Assembly: GCA_964035775.1 (NCBI GenBank)
Contig: OZ038313.1
Coordinates: 37,733,253-37,797,252, forward strand
Length of the DNA: 64,000 nucleotides
Origin: Osedax frankpressi
Lineage: Eukaryota; Annelida; Polychaeta; Sabellida; Siboglinidae
Direction: 5' to 3'
In this document: piece by piece, positions 12,002 to 37,200 of the stretch
Numbering within the stretch: the stretch's first letter is position 1
How the letters are laid out: every line of letters begins with the position of its first letter
Notes under the pieces: generated by a model
What the model was told of the DNA's origin: nothing
Seen by the model: the letters and a program-made list of their open reading frames with translations, nothing else
Databases searched by the model: none
Made by a program: the position numbers and the translations under genes

Positions 12002-13283
12002 TATATAATTATACCTAAGAGCACAGTTTAATAAATCAGATATTCAATTTTTATTATTAAATATCATAGTTAATATGATGACAAATAAATAAAATATATA
12101 ATAAATAAATTATAATTAATAACAATACTTATTAGTAGAATTATAGCAATTAATAGGATTACCTGTAATTTTGTATATAAGTAATTATATTTATGTTTAA
12201 ATGGTTTAAACATAAATAGTACATTAAAATATGTTATTACATAGAATAATGAATATGTTATAGGTATACAATACACCATAAGATAATAAATACCAATATA
12301 TGAAAATAAAATATTTAATTTGTAGATTTTTCAGTGAATATTTCCGTGACCACTTCTATGTTTTTACTTTACTAACGGTTATTAGCAATTTTATGATCTG
12401 TGTCTATGTAAATATACATAAATATCTTAAATCTCTATGTAAATCCCATAGTGTAAATCATAATTATTTGGAAATATAAATCAGCATAAATTCATTGTAT
12501 TCATTGCATGTTAGCAGGTATTAAAAGCTTGCTATTTTATATATTAGTATTACTATTCATATTATATTTAACATAGAATAATAATACAGCATAATGATTA
12601 TACTCGATATAATAAACTATATAAATATTAATTTAATAATTCACCGTTATTTTATTTATTAGTTGTATTACTAGTTGTATACATAATATTCAAAACTATA
12701 ATGTAAGTTAAATTCTCTAACGAAAAAGTAGTCATGATTAAACACATTAACCAAGCATAAACTGAATAATTAATATACATATTTTATATTATATCGTACA
12801 GTGTACGACATACACAGTAACTATTTTGTTATATATATATATATATATATATATTTTAATATATACTATTCGATACATAGATATTACCAAAAACAATATA
12901 ATATAAAATCTACTTTACAATACTACTTTAAAATTTAAAATTATATAATATAATATAATTTTGAAATTTAAATTTAAACTAAAACGAGTCAAAACTCTAC
13001 AAATCTGTTATATATACATTCGATACAAAATTAATTGATGTGTCTATTTTAGAAATAAGATGTGTTAATTAATTAATAATATATTATAATCTATTCTTGT
13101 TAATTTCAATTGATATAGTTTTATCAATTTACTACTGAATAATATGTAATATAATATTTAATTATAGTTAAAATTTTTTTTTTAATTAAATGTATTTATA
13201 ACTTACTACATTTTGTATGGGATTTTGGACTGCCATGTTGAATTACACATACTATAGGGTATCATTTACGAACTACATGCCTA

Positions 13284-13284
13284 G

Positions 13285-13349
<65 letters not shown>
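13284..13349. repeat. (TA)n microsatellite
   Basis: TA run with a single CA interruption. Confidence 0.9.
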
Positions 13350-13351
<2 letters not shown>

Positions 13352-15085
13352 TGATATGATTCATAGCTTATAGCTCTACGATTTGATATTAGCCTGACTT
13401 AGTAGTTGTTTTTCAACTCATTAATTAATCAAGAGTTAATATTGCAGTAATGCTATTTATTTATATAATATAACTATAGATAAGGTATTATGCAGATGTG
13501 TGTTGCAACCTAAGGTTCAATAAGAAATACATAATTCTTATTCTTTATTAATAAAAAGTAAAATTTGTAATCTTAAATTAATAATTCTGAAGAAATAACA
13601 ATCCCATTATTTGTATTATATCATATTATATAGTTTTTTATTTATTAAATAGGTATTACACATATATATATATATATAATGTAATTACTATCTTAAGTGT
13701 AAATATCAAATCATATTTATTGTTCGATGTGATATTGAATTATATAATTAGTTTAATTATTTTGCATCCGAGTATTTCCATTTTGCTAGAATTCCTTTCG
13801 GAAAGCAAATATAAAATATATAATATAATCGTAGGGATATTATCATTTTCTAATTAAATATTAGATATTCATTAGTTATCTTTAATTAATCACTAATTTA
13901 ACGTAAGTTACTGATTTTATATTCAATATATCGGTAATTTAATTATTACTGATTTATATGCGTAATACATTGGGACATGATTAGCAGCTGAATTAACAGA
14001 AGAGGGGAAATGTCTGCATGCCCTTTTTACGCAACAATTCAATAAACCATTCACTAAACATAGAAACGCCCCATTCTCCGTAATTATAAATTAACACTTA
14101 TTAGCGAAACAATTATCCTATTTAATAGTTATTATTTCTTATTGTAATGCTGCACTACCATGCTTATCATGACACCATTATCTATTAATATAACATACTA
14201 ATTATTATTTATTATTAATAATATTTGCTAGAAAACGTGTTGATTTCGTCTTCATGCCCTTCTATTTCTGTGGTTTACTAAAACTCTACATATAGACAAT
14301 TACTATAGAGTTGAGACGGGCATTATTGATTGTAGTATGACTTTAATAGCGTCAATCCACGAGCAAATATACAATACAAAAGCAAATTACATTATTCATT
14401 GTAGCGTTAATTATATAATTATAATGCAGAAAGTGTAGCGAGCATTCTTACTAAACTTAATGTAAAATACTATTTAAAGTTTTGATTCCCAGCATTATAT
14501 ACTGGGAAGGTATGTAATGTGATGCTGAATAAGTTAATATTTGTAAAACAAAACATCATATACAATAGTTATTTATAAAGAATGTTTCGCCTTTGTTAAT
14601 TGTTAAATGAAATGAAATTAGCTTCAACCACAATGTTTTGTATTGGAATAATATAATGTTTACATTTTCTAAATTCCTTCTATTATATAATTTAGAATCA
14701 TGCGTTTTATTAAATCAAATAAATTGTACAAAAATTAATAACTATATGCAATTCACATTGTGAAATTCTATATAGGCACCTTGGTTCTAGATATAATATA
14801 TATATTATAAAAATAGTTTGAAATTCTGATAAAAGTTTGTCATTAATAATACAATTGTGGTATATTATATTGAATTATATTATATTTAATATTCTCATTG
14901 ATTATTTTTAGTTGCAAATAAAAAAGTCAATTAATATGTAGAATAATTTGTATATACTAAACTTGATCAAAATTCTGTATTCATTTAAATTACTAATCTA
15001 TAAATTCTATAAATAATTCACTAATAATCAATTTAAATATTTTAGAATAAAAAAAGTAAATATATCATCAATTATGTAATTCAGA

Positions 15086-24345
<9,260 letters not shown>

Positions 24346-24466
24346 AAATCTAAACTTTACACATGCTCCAATATCTCACAAACATTATTATAAATTCTCT
24401 GCGTGACTACGTCTTACAATATTATCATATTGCATTGTCATTTGCTTGCTGCTAGGTCACTTTATA

Positions 24467-24472
24467 AATAAA
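24467..24472 (+). terminator. Copine poly(A) signal
   Basis: AATAAA about 120 bases after the copine stop codon. Confidence 0.6.
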
Positions 24473-24856
24473 TCGTATATATTCTGAAGAAAATGTTTGT
24501 TTATTTATAATAATTGTTATATAATAGCAAGAAAAGAATAATGAATGCGGGTTTGTTGGTAAGTAGAGAAAGAATTAGTTGAAGCTGTAAGTAATACTGA
24601 TTGTGGTCAGTTAAAAGGCTGGGGAATCACTGGACCTTTGGGTTTCGGAATAGTATTTGGAAATCCTGTGAAATTGTTACATTTAACACTATTTTGAAGC
24701 AATTGCAGATTTATTTAAGTAATATATATAAACAATCAAATAATATTATACATAAATCATTATCTTCTTGTACATTATTTCATTGAATATTTTATTAGAA
24801 ATAATTTGATTCTTATTTAAACTAAAATAATAAAAATATATGCAAAAAATCCTTAT

Positions 24857-24862
24857 TTTATT
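24857..24862 (-). terminator. PTP poly(A) signal
   Basis: AATAAA on the minus strand, 57 bases after the PTP stop codon. Confidence 0.6.
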
Positions 24863-24918
24863 TGACAGTAATTTGAAGATTGTCTTTTAAGATAAATGTT
24901 TCGACGTAGGGTTTAGGG

Positions 24919-27900
24919 CTAACCAATATCCATGCCTTCGTAATAGAATCTCTTGACACCCTTGTCCATTACGCACAGCGAATGTATGCTAGCGTCTCTG
25001 GGACTGGATAGGGGCGATTGATTCAACGAACATTTCAATTGGTTGATGGGGAGAGTGAAACCAGTTTTACTCGCCAGGGCAGCCGTGGTGATCGTCGATA
25101 CGCTGACCAGTATTGCTTTTCTCGAAGAATCGCTCACCAGGGGTGTTCTGGTGCGCATTTCTATTGGATTCGACGTGTGGTCTATGCAAAATGATGGTGT
25201 AATTGATTCACTCGCTAAACTTAATAGCGTCGGTTTCGATTCACTCACCAGGGGTTGGTTTCCTGTTGACGTAGTTATGAATCTAGAGTCTGTGATTAAT
25301 AAAACATACTTATAGATAGTTTATCATATATAATGATGCATATAATGAATATATAATGCAATTATTACTAAATAAAAAGTTTGTTTTAAGCAAATTTGCA
25401 TTTCTAGTTTATCATAATTAAAAATTAATAATTAATATTTATTATTATTAAACATAATAACGAATGAACAGTTAATTAATAACCATCGATACAATGTTCC
25501 TCGAGTCTTTGGCTCATCATCTTATCTACACTGATTCTGATTGCCTTTTGACTCAGGGAATTACCTACTGGGGAATGTATTAAAGAACTAATTAATAAAG
25601 CAAATAGATTATGTTACATATAAATATAAACATCATAACATCAAATCTACAAATAGGTCATTTCATTATTATGTGCATTACAAAATTATTTATATTGTTA
25701 TTTAACTTTTATATCATCAAAGGATTTAAGTACTATATTACAAAATTACATTAGTACTCTGTGTAGTCAATATACAAGTTATTTTAGTTTATAATTAAAT
25801 ATAGGGGAAAATAGAATATATTTATATATAAAATATATAATTAGTTTTTTAAAATTTATAATCACTATAATTGCATAATTTGATTACTTAAGGTCCATCC
25901 ACTATATATCTATGTATGTAATTAGATATATTTCAGAATATAATATAAAAGAAATTATGTAATTTCAATAAAATAACCAAAATTGTTTTGGAGATTCTCT
26001 ATAAAGAATTAATATCAGTTATATAATATTCTAATCAGATTGAAAATGCAGATTATGAGCATTTTTATGTTAAAAACTTAATATCACTAAGCAATAAACC
26101 AAAACTATTCCTTCTCATCACATCTTCATATACAGAAGATCTGCGAGATGAGTCATCGGAAATCACCTGATTGGAGGAAAGTTGATGTCAGTTATGAAAT
26201 ACAGTTTTTATTTCACAATAATCTCTGTAAAACCTCGAAAAACACTCTTCATAAATATCACAAATAACTAATTCATCTTTCAATTATAATCCGGACAATT
26301 TATTATAAATCCTTTTCACCTCTCATATTACCTTCATTTTACATCTACATCTCTTTCACCTTTTACTTCCCTCCGCATGCCTAAATATCCTCCCTCCAAC
26401 TGCATATTCAACTTTTCTATTCTTACCACTACCACAATCATTAATACACACCTTCTACCACATCCACTACCACATCCACTACTACATCCACTACCAAACT
26501 CTTAACCATAGCCTCTATCCCTCCCACTATCACACCTTTCTACCACAACCTACTTTTCATCCCACTACCCCTGCCATTCCCATAACTTCTACAACTCATT
26601 CTACCCCTTCCATACCCACTAACACTCCCACTACCACATCCACTACCACACCCACACCTACTACTATAGCCACTCCTTCTCCCACAACTACTACCACACG
26701 CTCTACCCCTACCACTACCACACCTTCTACCCCTTTCACTACCACACCCATTACCACATCCACTCCCCCTCCCACAACCACTACCCCTCCCACTACCACA
26801 CCCACTACCCCATCCTCTACAACACTATCTACACCTCCCACTACCATACCTTCTACCACACCCATTATCACTTCCACTACCACTCCCACTACCACACCCA
26901 CTACCACACCCACTATCCCACCCACTACCACACCCACTACCCAATCCACTACCACACTATCTACCCCTCCCACTACCACTCCCACTACCACATCCATTAC
27001 CACATCATAGTGGATGATATTACCCCACCCACTACCATGCCCATTAACCCACCCACTACCACACCCACTATATCACCCACTACCTTACCCATTACCTCTC
27101 CCACTCCCACTCCCACTACCACACCCACTACCACTCCCACACTCACTATCACACCTACTACCACACCCACTACCACACCCACTACCACTACCCCACCCAC
27201 TACCCCACCCACTACCACACCCACTAACCCACCCACTACCCCACCCACTACCACACCCACTATCACACCCACTACCCCACCTACTACCAAACCCACTACC
27301 CTACCCACTACCACACCCACTACCCCCACCTACTACAACACCCACTACCACACCCACTACCCCACCTACTACCCCACCCACTACCACACCCACTACCACA
27401 CCCACTACCCCACCTACTACCCCACTCACTACCTCACCTACTACCCCACACTCACTACCCCACACTCACTACCCCACCTACTACCCCACCCACTACCCCA
27501 CCCACTACCCCATCCACTACCCCACCTACTACCCCACCCACTACCAAACCCACTACCACTCCCACTACCACACCCACTCCCACACTCACTACCACACTCA
27601 CTACCACACCTACTACCACACCTATTACCCCACCTACTACCACTCCCACTACCACATCCACTACCACATCTATTACCACATCCACTACCCCTCCCACTAC
27701 CCCACCCACTACCCCACCTACTACCCCACACACTACCCCACCCACTACCCCACCTACTACCCCACCTACTACCCACCCACTACCCCACCTACTACCCCAC
27801 CTACTACCCCACCCACTACCCCACCTACTACCCCACCTACTACCCCACCCACTACCCCACCCACTACCCCACCCACTACCCCACCCACTACCCCACCTAC

Positions 27901-30900
27901 TACCCCACATACTACCCCACCCACTACCCCAACTACTACCCCACCTACTACCCCACCTACTACCACACCTACTACCCCACCTACTACCCCACCTACTACC
28001 CAACCCACTACCCCACCCACTACCCCACCCACTACCCCACCTACTACCCCACCTACTACCCCACCTACTACCCCACCTACTACCCCACCTACTACCCCAC
28101 CTACTACCCCACACATTACCCAACCCACTACCCCACCCACTACCCCACCTACTACCCCACCTACTACCCACCTACTACCCCACCTAATACCCCACCTACT
28201 ACCCCACCCACTACCCCACCTACTATCCCACCTACTACCCCACCCACTACCCCACCCACTACCCCACCCACTACCCCACCTACTACCCCACCTACTACCC
28301 CACCTACTACTCCACCTACTACCCCACCCACTACCCCACCTACTACCCCACCTACTACCCCACCCACTACCCCACCCACTACCCCACCTACTACCCCACC
28401 TACTACTACACCTACTACCCCACCCACTACCCCACCCACTACCCCACCTACTACCCCACCTACTACTACACCTACTACCCCACCCACTACCCCACCTACT
28501 ACCCAACCTACTACCTGGTCATCTCCTGTATTCACATACACATGTTCTTGCATCATGGTCAAGTACTTCACGAACAGCGAGGCAATCACGCGGTGTACAA
28601 ACACGTACTGTTCCAACGACTGCACAATACAAGGTCGTTGGCATCTCATCGCTGTGATTACTGCAAACACGGAGAAATCCGGCGTCAGTTTCTGCAACCA
28701 AAGCAGGAGAGAGAGTAAATTGCGATGTAAAATATTTCAATTTTTAATATTAGTTTCGATGATAAAAATAGAAATGAATAAAAAAAATGATAACAATTTA
28801 AATTAATAAAAATGATGATAAAAATAGATATTAATAAAAATTTGGAAAAAAAGAAATTAATAAAAATATTTCATTTATGATATAATCATGATTTTGGTGT
28901 TTTTATAAATAATAAAATATCAAAGAATAAAGGTTAAAGGTTATTCTGTGATAAAAATACAGCTAAATTGTGATTTGATTGCATCGACTAACGCCACATT
29001 TCAATAACGACCAAATGTAATCTATGACAATTAGACTTCCTGTACGCCCACATCCTGCACTATAATGGGGGGATGGGGGGATGGGGGGTAGGTGTTTGAG
29101 TTAAGGGATGGTCATTAGGGAATGGGATAGGGTAGGTAGAGGTAGCGATGGGGTTGGCAGGGATAGAGTGGGGTTGGTAGAGGGCATGATGGGGATGGCA
29201 GGGAGAGAAGTGGGGTTGGTAGAGGGCCTGATGGAGGTGGCAGGGATAGAGTGGGGTTGGTAGAGGGCATGATGGGGATGGCAGGTAGAGAAGTGGAGTT
29301 GGTAGAGGGTCTGGTGGGGTTAACCAGGAGAGAAGTGGAGTTAATAGAGGGCCTGATGGGGATAGCAGGGAGAGAGGTGGGGTTGTTAGAGGGTCTGATG
29401 GGGTTGGCAGGGAGAGAAGTGGAGTTGGTAGAGGGCCTGATGGGGTTAACCGGGAGAGTGGTGGAGTTGGTAGAGGGCCTGATGGGGTTAACCGGGAGAG
29501 AGGTGGAGTTGGTAGAGGGTCTGATGGAGGAGTGGCAAGAAAATGCAGCAGGGTCTTTACCTGCAGTGTACAAGTAAAGGAGACTCTTGGCGGGGACAGC
29601 AGAGTTCATGAACTCTAGACAATGTGTCCAACAGTCGAGACGATGAGGACGGTGCAGCTCCATCCGGCCAATCCATGATGTGGAGCTGGTGGATACGGCG
29701 GGGCGGTATTGTAGTGTTTGCGGGGTCGCGAGAGGTCATCAGGATCTCCCGGTGTACGTAACCCCTCTCGGGCTCGTGTTGTACGGATAGCTGCGGCGGG
29801 GGGATGGATTGAGGGGCCGGAGTTATTGAGCAGTAGGGGAAGGTATGCGGTATGACATGTAGTAGAGTGGTCTGGTTTTATTGGAGAGTTATGGAAAATA
29901 AATATTAAAAGTAAACGACGATGAGAACTGAAGGATTAATGGCATTAAGATGTCGGGCTTTGGTATCCGAGGGTGGGGATGAGGTAGGAAGGGTTTTAAA
30001 AAATGTACTATGGTTGCGATTAGGTCAAACGTGAAGGCATGATAAGGTTGAAGAGAGAGTTAAGATGTAAGAGAATTTAGAGAGATGTAATAAGTCGCAG
30101 TTAAATGAAGTCTTTAAAGTGTAAGGAGTATGGGGTTTAAGATTTAGATTCAGGCATAGAGAATGTACAATGCAACTTGTACATGAACATAGTTATACTA
30201 TAGGAGAGATATAATGGAATTGTGAGGGAGTAGACGGGTCCATGGAAGGAGTGTAGGGAAGTAGATTGGTTTATGTGTGGGAGGGTGTAAGAAAGTGGTA
30301 GAAACTGTAAGTTTTATAAAGTAGTAAAGTAGTTATGTAAGTAATAAGTAATTTAGTTTCTTATGTATTGTAATACTATAAAAAATGTTTCCTGAACATT
30401 GAAGTAAATTATTCACAATGGAATTAATTAAACAACAAAGATATGCTCCCACTTCTGGGAATTTAGTAAAAGAGAATATTATAATGATTAATGAAATCAG
30501 GTTATTTTAAATGTATACTATTGTATTATTGTCTATTATATTATTGTCTATTGTATTATTATCTATTGTAATATAATTATTTAATAACCAATTGAATATC
30601 CATATCCTTATAAGATAATATTTCATTAACATTCGAGGGCCAATATCTCTGACATTTCATCTGTTTTTAATAGAATTTCAAATTATTCCATCTGATTAGA
30701 AATATATTATAAATAGAAATATATATAATATTTATTACAAAGAGACAATAATATATATATATTAATATGGTAGATTTAAATAGATATATATTTATTAATA
30801 TTCATGTTACTTGTGGTGTACTATGTATTTTATTTATACAATGTGTAAAAATTAACTTTTAGTAAATATATAATATAAATAATTATTATTATAAACCTAA

Positions 30901-31168
30901 TATTAAAATATACAAGTCAAATTGATATAATACATATAAATTGTGAATTAACAACTTTCTGGTAGAAAAAGAATATATATTTAATAATTATTAATAATTT
31001 TTATAGTATTTATAGATATACATTGAAATAAAGGAATACATTATAAATATGTACATGTAAATAGGGTGAAAATGATGTGTGAATGTTAAATATTTATAAA
31101 ATGTTCATAGATAGAGATAAAGAAGTAAATGAGACAATTATTTATATATCTATATATATCTATTTATA

Positions 31169-31208
<40 letters not shown>

Positions 31209-34200
31209 TTTCACATATTATTTATATGTGTATTTACAATCATTATGAAAATAAATAATTTACACTAAAATTAATGTAATTTTAAATAATAAATGTCAAT
31301 GTAGATTAGATAAATAACAATGAAATAGAATTACATAAAAAGCCATCCTCATATCAAATAACCTGAGAATTAGTAAGTACAGGCTGGACTACATGGTAAC
31401 TACAGACTGGACTACATGGTAACTACAGGAAGGACTACATAGTCACTACATTGTAACTACAGGGAGGACTACATAGTAACTACATTGTAACTACAGGAAG
31501 GACTACATAGTAACTATATGGTAACTACTGGGGGGACTACATAGTCACTACATGGTAACTACAGGAAGGACTACATAGTAACTATATGGTAACTACTGGG
31601 GTGACTACATAGTCACTACATGGTAACTACAGGAAGGACTATATAGTAACTACATGGTAACTACAGGAAGGACTACATAGTAACTACATGGTAACTACAG
31701 GAAGGACTACATAGTAACTACATGGTAACTACAGGAAGGACTACATAGTAACTACATGGTAACTACAGGAAGGACTACATAGTAACTATATGGTAACTAC
31801 TGGGGGGACTACATAGTCACTACATGGTAACTACAGGAAGGACTACATAGTAACTACATGGTAACTACAGGAAGGACTACATAGTAACTACATTGTAACT
31901 ACAGGAAGGACTACATAGTCACTACATGGTAACTACAGGAAGGACTACATAGTAACTACATTGTAACTACAGGAAGGACTACATAGTAACTACATGGTAA
32001 CTACAGGAAGGACTACATAGTAACTACAGGAAGGACTACATAGTAACTATATGATAACTACAGGAAGGACTACATAGTAACTACATGGTAACTACAGGAA
32101 GGACTACATAGTAACTACATTGTAACTACAGGAAGGACTACATAGTAACTACATGGTAACTACAGGAAGGACTACATAGTAACTACAGGAAGGACTACAT
32201 AGTAACTATATGGTAACTACAGGAAGGACTACATAGTAACTACATGGTAACTACAGGAAGGACTACATAGTAACTACATTGTAACTACAGGAAGGACTAC
32301 ATAGTAACTACATGGTAACTACAGGAAGGACTACATAGTAACTACATTGTAACTACAGGAAGGACTACATAGTCACTATATGGTAACTACAGGAAGGACT
32401 ACATAGTAACTACATTGTAACTACAGGAAGGACTACATAGTAACTACATTGTAACTACAGGAAGGACTGCATAGTAACTACATGGTAACTACAGGAAGGA
32501 CTACATAGTCACTACATTGTAACTACAGGAAGGACTACATAGTCACTACATTGTAACTACAGGAAGGACTACATAGTCACTACATTGTAACTACAGGAAG
32601 GACTACATAGTCACTACATTGTAACTACAGGAAGGACTACATAGTAACTACATTTAAACTACAGGAAGGACTACATAGTAACTACATGGTAACTACAGGA
32701 AGGACTATATAGTAACTACATGGTAACTACAGGAAGGACTACATAGTAACTACATTGTAACTATAGGAAGGACTACATAGTAACTACATGGTAACTACAG
32801 GAAGGACTACATAGTAACTACATGGTAACTACAGGAAGGACTACATAGTCACTACATTGTAACTACAGGAAGGACTACATAGTAACTACATGGTAACTAC
32901 AGGAAGGACTACATAGTAACTACATTGTAACTACAGGAAGGACTACATAGTAACTACATTGTAACTACAGGAAGGACTACATAGTCACTATATGGTAACT
33001 ACAGGAAGGACTACAAGGTAACTACAGGAAGGACTACATAGTAACTACATGGTAACTACAGGAAGTACTACATAGTAACTACATTGTAACTACAGGAAGG
33101 ACTACATATTAACTACAGGAAGGACTACATAGTAACTACATGGTAACTACAGGAAGGACTACATAGTAACTACATGGTAACTACAGGAAGGACTACATAG
33201 TAACTACATTGTAACTACAGGAAGGACTACATAGTAACTACATTGTAACTACAGGAAGGACTACATAGTCACTATATGGTAACTACAGGAAGGACTACAT
33301 AGTAACTACATGGTAACTACAGGAAGGACTACATAGTAACTACATGGTAACTACAGGAAGGACTACATAGTAACTACATGGTAACTACAGGAAGGACTAC
33401 ATAGTAACTACATTGTAGCTACAGGAAAGACTACATAGTAACTACAGGAAGGACTACATAGTAACTATATGGTAACTACAGGAAGGACTACATAGTAACT
33501 ATATGGTAACTACAGGAAGGACTACATAGTAACTATATGGTAACTACAGGAAGGACTACATAGTAACTACAGGAAGGACTACATAGTAACTATATGGTAA
33601 CTACAGGAAGGACTACATAGTAACTACATGGTAACTACAGGAAGGACTACATAGTAACTACATTGTAACTACAGGAAGGACTACATAGTAACTATATGGT
33701 AACTACAGGAAGGACTACATAGTAACTACATGGTAACTACAGGAAGGACTACATAGTAACTACAGGAAGGACTACATAGTAACTATATGGTAACTACAGG
33801 AAGGACTACATAGTAACTACATTGTAACTACAGGAAGGACTACATAGTCACTACATTGTAACTACAGGAAGGACTACATAGTAACTATATGGTAACTACA
33901 GGAAGGACTACATAGTAACTACATTGTAACTACAGGAAGGACTACATAGTAACTACATGGTAACTACAGGAAGGACTATATAGTAACTACATGGTAACTA
34001 CAGGAAGGACTACATAGTAACTACATGGTAACTACAGGAAGGACTACATAGTAACTACATGGTAACTACAGGAAGGACTACATAGTAACTACATGGTAAC
34101 TACAGGAAGGACTACATAGTAACTATATGGTAACTACTGGGGGGACTACATAGTCACTACATGGTAACTACAGGAAGGACTACATAGTAACTACATCGTA

Positions 34201-37200
34201 ACTACAGGAAGGACTACATAGTAACTACATTGTAACTACAGGAAGGACTACATAGTCACTACATGGTAACTACAGGAAGGACTACATAGTAACTACATTG
34301 TAACTACAGGAAGGACTATATAGTAACTACATGGTAACTACAGGAAGGACTACATAGTAACTACATGGTAACTACAGGAAGGACTACATAGTAACTACAG
34401 GAAGGACTACATAGTAACTATATGGTAACTACAGGAAGGACTACATAGTAACTACATGGTAACTACAGGAAGGACTACATAGTAACTACATTGTAACTAC
34501 AGGAAGGACTACATAGTACCTACATGGTAACTACAGGAAGGACTACATAGTAACTACATGGTAACTACAGGAAGGACTACATAGTAACTACAGGAAGGAC
34601 TACATAGTAACTACAGGAAGGACTACATAGTAACTATATGGTAACTACAGGAAGGACTGCATAGTAACTACATGGTAACTACAGGAAGGACTACATAGTA
34701 ACTACATTGTAACTACAGGAAGGACTACATAGTAACTACATGGTAACTACAGGAAGGACTACATAGTAACTACAGGAAGGACTACATAGTAACTATATGG
34801 TAACTACAGGAAGGACTACATAGTAACTACATTGTAACTACAGGAAGGACTACATAGTCACTATATGGTAACTACAGGAAGGACTACATAGTAACTACAT
34901 TGTAACTACAGGAAAGACTACATAGTAACTACATTGTAACTACAGGAAGGACTACATAGTAACTACATGGTAACTACAGGAAGGACTACATAGTCACTAC
35001 ATTGTAACTACAGGAAGGACTACATAGTCACTACATTGTAACTACAGGAAGGACTACATAGTAACTACATAGTAACTACAGGAAGGACTACATAGTAACT
35101 ATATGGTAACTACAGGAAGGACTACATAGTCACTATATGGTAACTACAGGAAGGACTACATAGTCACTATATGGTAACTACAGGAAGGACTACATAGTAA
35201 CTACATGGTAACTACAGGAAGGACTACATAGTAACTACATGGTAACTACAGGAAGGACTACATAATAACTATATGGTAACTACAGGAAGGACTACATAGT
35301 AACTACATGGTAACTACAGGAAGGACTACATAGTAACTACATTGTAACTACAGGAAGGACTACATAGTAACTACATGGTAACTACAGGAAGGACTACATA
35401 GTAACTACATGGTAACTACAGGAAGGACTACATAGTAACTACAGGAAGGACTATATAGTAACTATATGGTAACTACAGGAAGGACTACATAGTAACTACA
35501 TGGTAACTACAGGAAGGACTACATAGTAACTACATTGTAACTACAGGAAGGACTACATAGTAACTACATGGTAACTACAGGAAGGACTACATAGTAACTA
35601 CAGGAAGGACTACATAGTAACTATATGGTAACTACAGGAAGGACTACATAGTAACTACATGGTAACTACAGGAAGGACTACATAGTAACTACATTGTAAC
35701 TACAGGAAGGACTACATAGTAACTACATGGTAACTACAGGAAGGACTACATAGTAACTACATGGTAACTACAGGAAGGACTACATAGTAACTACAGGAAG
35801 GACTATATAGTAACTATATGGTAACTACAGGAAGGACTACATAGTAACTACATGGTAACTACAGGAAGGACTACATAGTAACTACATTGTAACTACAGGA
35901 AGGACTACATAGTAACTACATGGTAACTACAGGAAGGACTACATAGTAACTACAGGAAGGACTACATAGTAACGATATGGTAACTACAGGAAGGACTACA
36001 TAGTAACTACATGGTAACTACAGGAAGGACTACATAGTAACTACATTGTAACTACAGGAAGGACTACATAGTAACTACATGGTAACTACAGGAAGGACTA
36101 CATAGTAACTACAGGAAGGACTACATAGTAACTATATGGTAACTACAGGAAGGACTACATAGTAACTACATGGTAACTACAGGAAGGACTACATAGTAAC
36201 TACATTGTAACTACAGGAAGGACTACATAGTAACTACATGGTAACTACAGGAAGGACTACATAGTAACTACATTGTAACTACAGGAAGGACTACATAGTC
36301 ACTATATGGTAACTACAGGAAGGACTACATAGTAACTACATTGTAACTATAGGAAGGACTACATAGTAACTACATTGTAACTACAGGAAGGACTACATAG
36401 TCACTACATGGTAACTACAGGAAGGACTACATAGTAACTACATAGTAACTACAGGAAGGACTACATAGTAACTACATGGTAACTACAGGAAGAACTACAT
36501 AGTCACTACATTGTAACTACAGGAAGGACTACATAGTCACTACATTGTAACTACAGGAAGGACTACATAGTAACTACATGGTAACTACAGGAAGGACTAC
36601 ATAGTAACTACATAGTAACTACAGGAAGGACTACATAGTAACTACATTGTAACTACAGGAAGGACTACATAGTAACTACATTGTAACTACAGGAAGGACT
36701 ACATAGTCACTATATGGTAACTACAGGAAGGACTACATAGTAACTACATGGTAACTACAGGAAGGACTACATAGTAACTACATGGTAACTACAGGAAGGA
36801 CTACATAGTAACTACAGGAAGGACTACATAGTAACTATATGGTAACTACAGGAAGGACTACATAGTAACTACATGGTAACTACAGGAAGGACTACATAGT
36901 AACTACAAGAAGGACTATATAGTAACTACATTGTAACTACAGGAAGGACTACATAGTAACTACATGGTAACTACAGGAAGGACTACATAGTAACTACAGG
37001 AAGGACTACATAGTAACTACAGGAAGGACTACATAGTAACTACAAGAAGGACTACATAGTAACTACATGGTAACTACAGGAAGGACTACATAGTAACTAC
37101 ATTGTAACTACAGGAAGGACTACATAGTCACTACATGGTAACTACAGGAAGGACTACATAGTAACTACATTGTAACTACAGGAAGGACTACATAGTAACT

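Larger units (their letters stand above)
8651..15085. other. AT-rich non-coding stretch between synergin and copine
   Basis: No gene recognised on either strand. It contains (TA)n tracts at about 12,830-12,852 and 13,284-13,349, a hairpin at 11,971-12,001 and a slightly GC-richer island near 13,980-14,080. It must hold the copine promoter and probably the synergin 5' exons, which could not be identified by eye. Confidence 0.5.
24346..24918. other. Intergenic spacer between convergent copine and PTP genes
   Basis: 573 bases containing the 3' untranslated regions of both genes and one poly(A) hexamer for each strand. No other gene recognised. Confidence 0.7.

Noticed and set aside
8651-15085. 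Transposon or retroelement remnants
   Set aside because: No transposase, reverse transcriptase or long terminal repeats were recognised; only simple repeats and small hairpins are visible.
24601-24786. Short plus-strand frame downstream of copine
   Set aside because: No homology, AT-driven composition, and it lies in the 3' spacer.
27010-28806. Long plus- and minus-strand open frames coding Pro/Thr or Val/Gly repeats
   Set aside because: They arise because the 12-bp array has a period divisible by three and few stops. The PTP exon next to it splices at the array edge.
29115-29663. Pro/Ser-rich minus frame and Gly/Glu/Leu-rich plus frame
   Set aside because: They read the 42-bp minisatellite in PTP intron 6; only the part from 29,561 upward is a real exon, in a different frame.
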